DNA of 6,201 nucleotides from Bacteroidales bacterium UBA5197 (GTDB lineage Bacteria > Bacteroidota > Bacteroidia > Bacteroidales > Lentimicrobiaceae), in the NCBI GenBank assembly GCA_002412885.1, contig DHVX01000076.1, forward strand, positions 1 to 6,201. The letters run 5' to 3'. The notes under the pieces are model-generated. The model made no database searches, had not been told where the DNA came from, and saw nothing but the letters and a program-made list of their open reading frames with translations. The position numbers and the translations under genes are program-made. Position 1 is the first letter of the stretch. Each line of letters begins with the position of its first letter. Of this stretch, positions 5,133 to 6,201 are shown in pieces.

Positions 5133-6149
5133 TTAGGGAAGCAGAATAATTTCGTTTTCTTTTTTCTCAAACTTCACGTTGAAGATCAGAGACAAAGTTT
5201 CGAGAACCTCCTCAATCGTTTCATTCTCAAAGCGCGCTGTAAGTCTTTGGTTTAATACATTCTGATTTTCAGCAGTAAACCTTGTTTTATACTTTGATTC
5301 AAGCGCTTTGAAAACATCAGTCAGGCGGGTTTCTCTGAATGTGAGAATACCTGTTTTCCAGCTGAGGAAATTCAGGTTATCGTTAGTTCCTTTGAGAATG
5401 ACAGCACTTTCTTTACTGAAAGTTGCCATTTCGCCGGCGGTAAGATAACTTCCCGAAGTTTGTGCATCAGCATCCGAACCTGAAGGATAAACAAGAACCT
5501 TTCCTGTGTTGACGGTTACTTTAACATAATCGGATCCGGGGTATGCCTCAACATTGAACGAAGTACCTATTACCCTGATATCCAAGCCTTCGGCATGAAT
5601 TACAAACGGCCGTTCCGTATTGCGACTAACTTCAAAAAACGCTTCACCAAAGATAGAAATTTCTCTGAATTCACCGGTAAATCTTTCGGGATAATTTATT
5701 ACTGAACCTGCATTGAGCGAAACCATTGTTCCATCAGGTAGCGAATGCGGATCGCTTAGTGCCAGATCAGAAGTAATCTGAAGCATCTGCGGCTGTGACT
5801 TTAACAACGGAAAAATGGCAATAGCAAGTACCAGAAGCGCGGCAATTCCGGAAACTGCAGCATAACGGATGATGGTTTTTCGTTTGCCGGCAAGAATTGA
5901 TTTTTGGGGAGCAGAACGGGAAGTAGCATTTTTAATTCTCAATTGAATTTTCTCCCACGCTTTTTCGGTATCGTAGTTAACTTTTTTACTGTGGGTTAGA
6001 AGAAGCAAAGCCTCATAAGATTCATAAACCCGCTTATTCTTTGGATTTTTATCAACCCAGGCATTGGCAATGCGCTGCTCTTCAGGAGAAGCTTCCCCCT
6101 GCAAAACCTTGATTATAAGGCTTTTGTATTTATTCGGTTTGAAGAGCAT
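5133..6149 (-). CDS. FecR-family anti-sigma factor with C-terminal DUF4974
   Basis: This is an inner-membrane anti-sigma factor (338 aa from the chosen ATG) that would hold an ECF sigma factor and release it on a signal from an outer-membrane protein. Seen in order: a cytoplasmic N-terminal part (about 1-93) with the family signature LQGEASPEEQ near residue 17; one membrane helix (about 94-116, IRYAAVSGIAALLVLAIAIF); a periplasmic FecR domain (about 137-223) with LPDGTMVSLNAGS, FGEAFFEVSRN and VIGTSFNVEAY; the hinge SWKTGILTF; and DUF4974 (about 265-336) ending KKENEIILLP. The frame stays open upstream to the window edge, with a TTG at 6176. The ATG at 6149 is preferred because it leaves the usual short tail before the GEAS motif. 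Length is normal for the family. It precedes the STN-barrel gene, its likely partner. The ECF sigma gene is expected beyond the window but not seen. Family is very secure; the exact sigma partner is unknown. Confidence 0.95.
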   Translation of the reverse strand: MLFKPNKYKSLIIKVLQGEASPEEQRIANAWVDKNPKNKRVYESYEALLLLTHSKKVNYDTEKAWEKIQLRIKNATSRSAPQKSILAGKRKTIIRYAAVSGIAALLVLAIAIFPLLKSQPQMLQITSDLALSDPHSLPDGTMVSLNAGSVINYPERFTGEFREISIFGEAFFEVSRNTERPFVIHAEGLDIRVIGTSFNVEAYPGSDYVKVTVNTGKVLVYPSGSDADAQTSGSYLTAGEMATFSKESAVILKGTNDNLNFLSWKTGILTFRETRLTDVFKALESKYKTRFTAENQNVLNQRLTARFENETIEEVLETLSLIFNVKFEKKENEIILLP

Positions 6150-6201
6150 TTGATTTGTAGTTCTTTCTTGTTGCAATATGACAATCGAAAACGGTTTTAC
6201 C

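Noticed and set aside
6188..6198. AAAACGGTTTT palindrome upstream of fecR as a terminator or operator
   Set aside because: Only 5-bp arms around a single base; too short to fold as a hairpin and too close to the edge to judge as an operator.

Overview
The window looks like a piece of a Bacteroidota chromosome, probably a free-living or environmental lineage. Three things point there: a FecR-type anti-sigma factor with the Bacteroidota-specific C-terminal DUF4974 module, an STN-domain outer-membrane protein, and a large exported protein ending in a type IX secretion (Por/T9SS) sorting domain. Promoter-like elements of the Bacteroidetes TAnnTTTG kind support this. No RNA gene, insertion sequence, integrase or CRISPR array is visible. 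All three genes lie on the minus strand, so transcription runs from high to low coordinates.

Right part (6149 to 3803): a cell-surface-signalling pair. The fecR-like gene (6149..5133) encodes an inner-membrane anti-sigma factor. It is followed after 40 bp (or with a 38-bp overlap if a TTG start is used) by a gene (5092..3803) for a signal peptide, an STN domain, a Pro-rich and Asp-Thr-rich periplasmic linker and a small PorT/OmpA-like beta-barrel. The usual partner of such a FecR is a TonB-dependent SusC-like receptor. Here the STN signalling domain sits on a small non-TonB barrel instead. The cognate ECF sigma factor would be expected just beyond 6201 and is not visible.

Middle and left (3645 to 487): after a 157-bp gap holding a possible promoter, an inverted repeat and a short direct repeat, comes one long gene for a 1052-residue secreted modular protein. 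Its order is signal peptide, NosD-like right-handed beta-helix, FN3-like domain, two PKD-like domains, two carboxypeptidase-regulatory-like beta-sandwiches and a T9SS type A sorting domain. It is probably a surface-anchored or released adhesin or carbohydrate-interacting protein. It may be the output of the sensor upstream, but nothing in the sequence proves this.

Left end (1 to 486): no credible gene. From 108 to 487 it is a mosaic of simple repeats: a hexamer array (RAGGTT), a 31-bp direct repeat with 43-bp period, a duplicated G-rich unit that makes a canonical G-quadruplex motif, a second hexamer array, and a 15-unit heptamer array (consensus AnnTCCG) that runs straight into the stop codon of the secreted-protein gene. 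A few heptamers also occur in reverse orientation, giving a long imperfect inverted repeat. Near the left edge there is a promoter-like element reading leftward out of the window.
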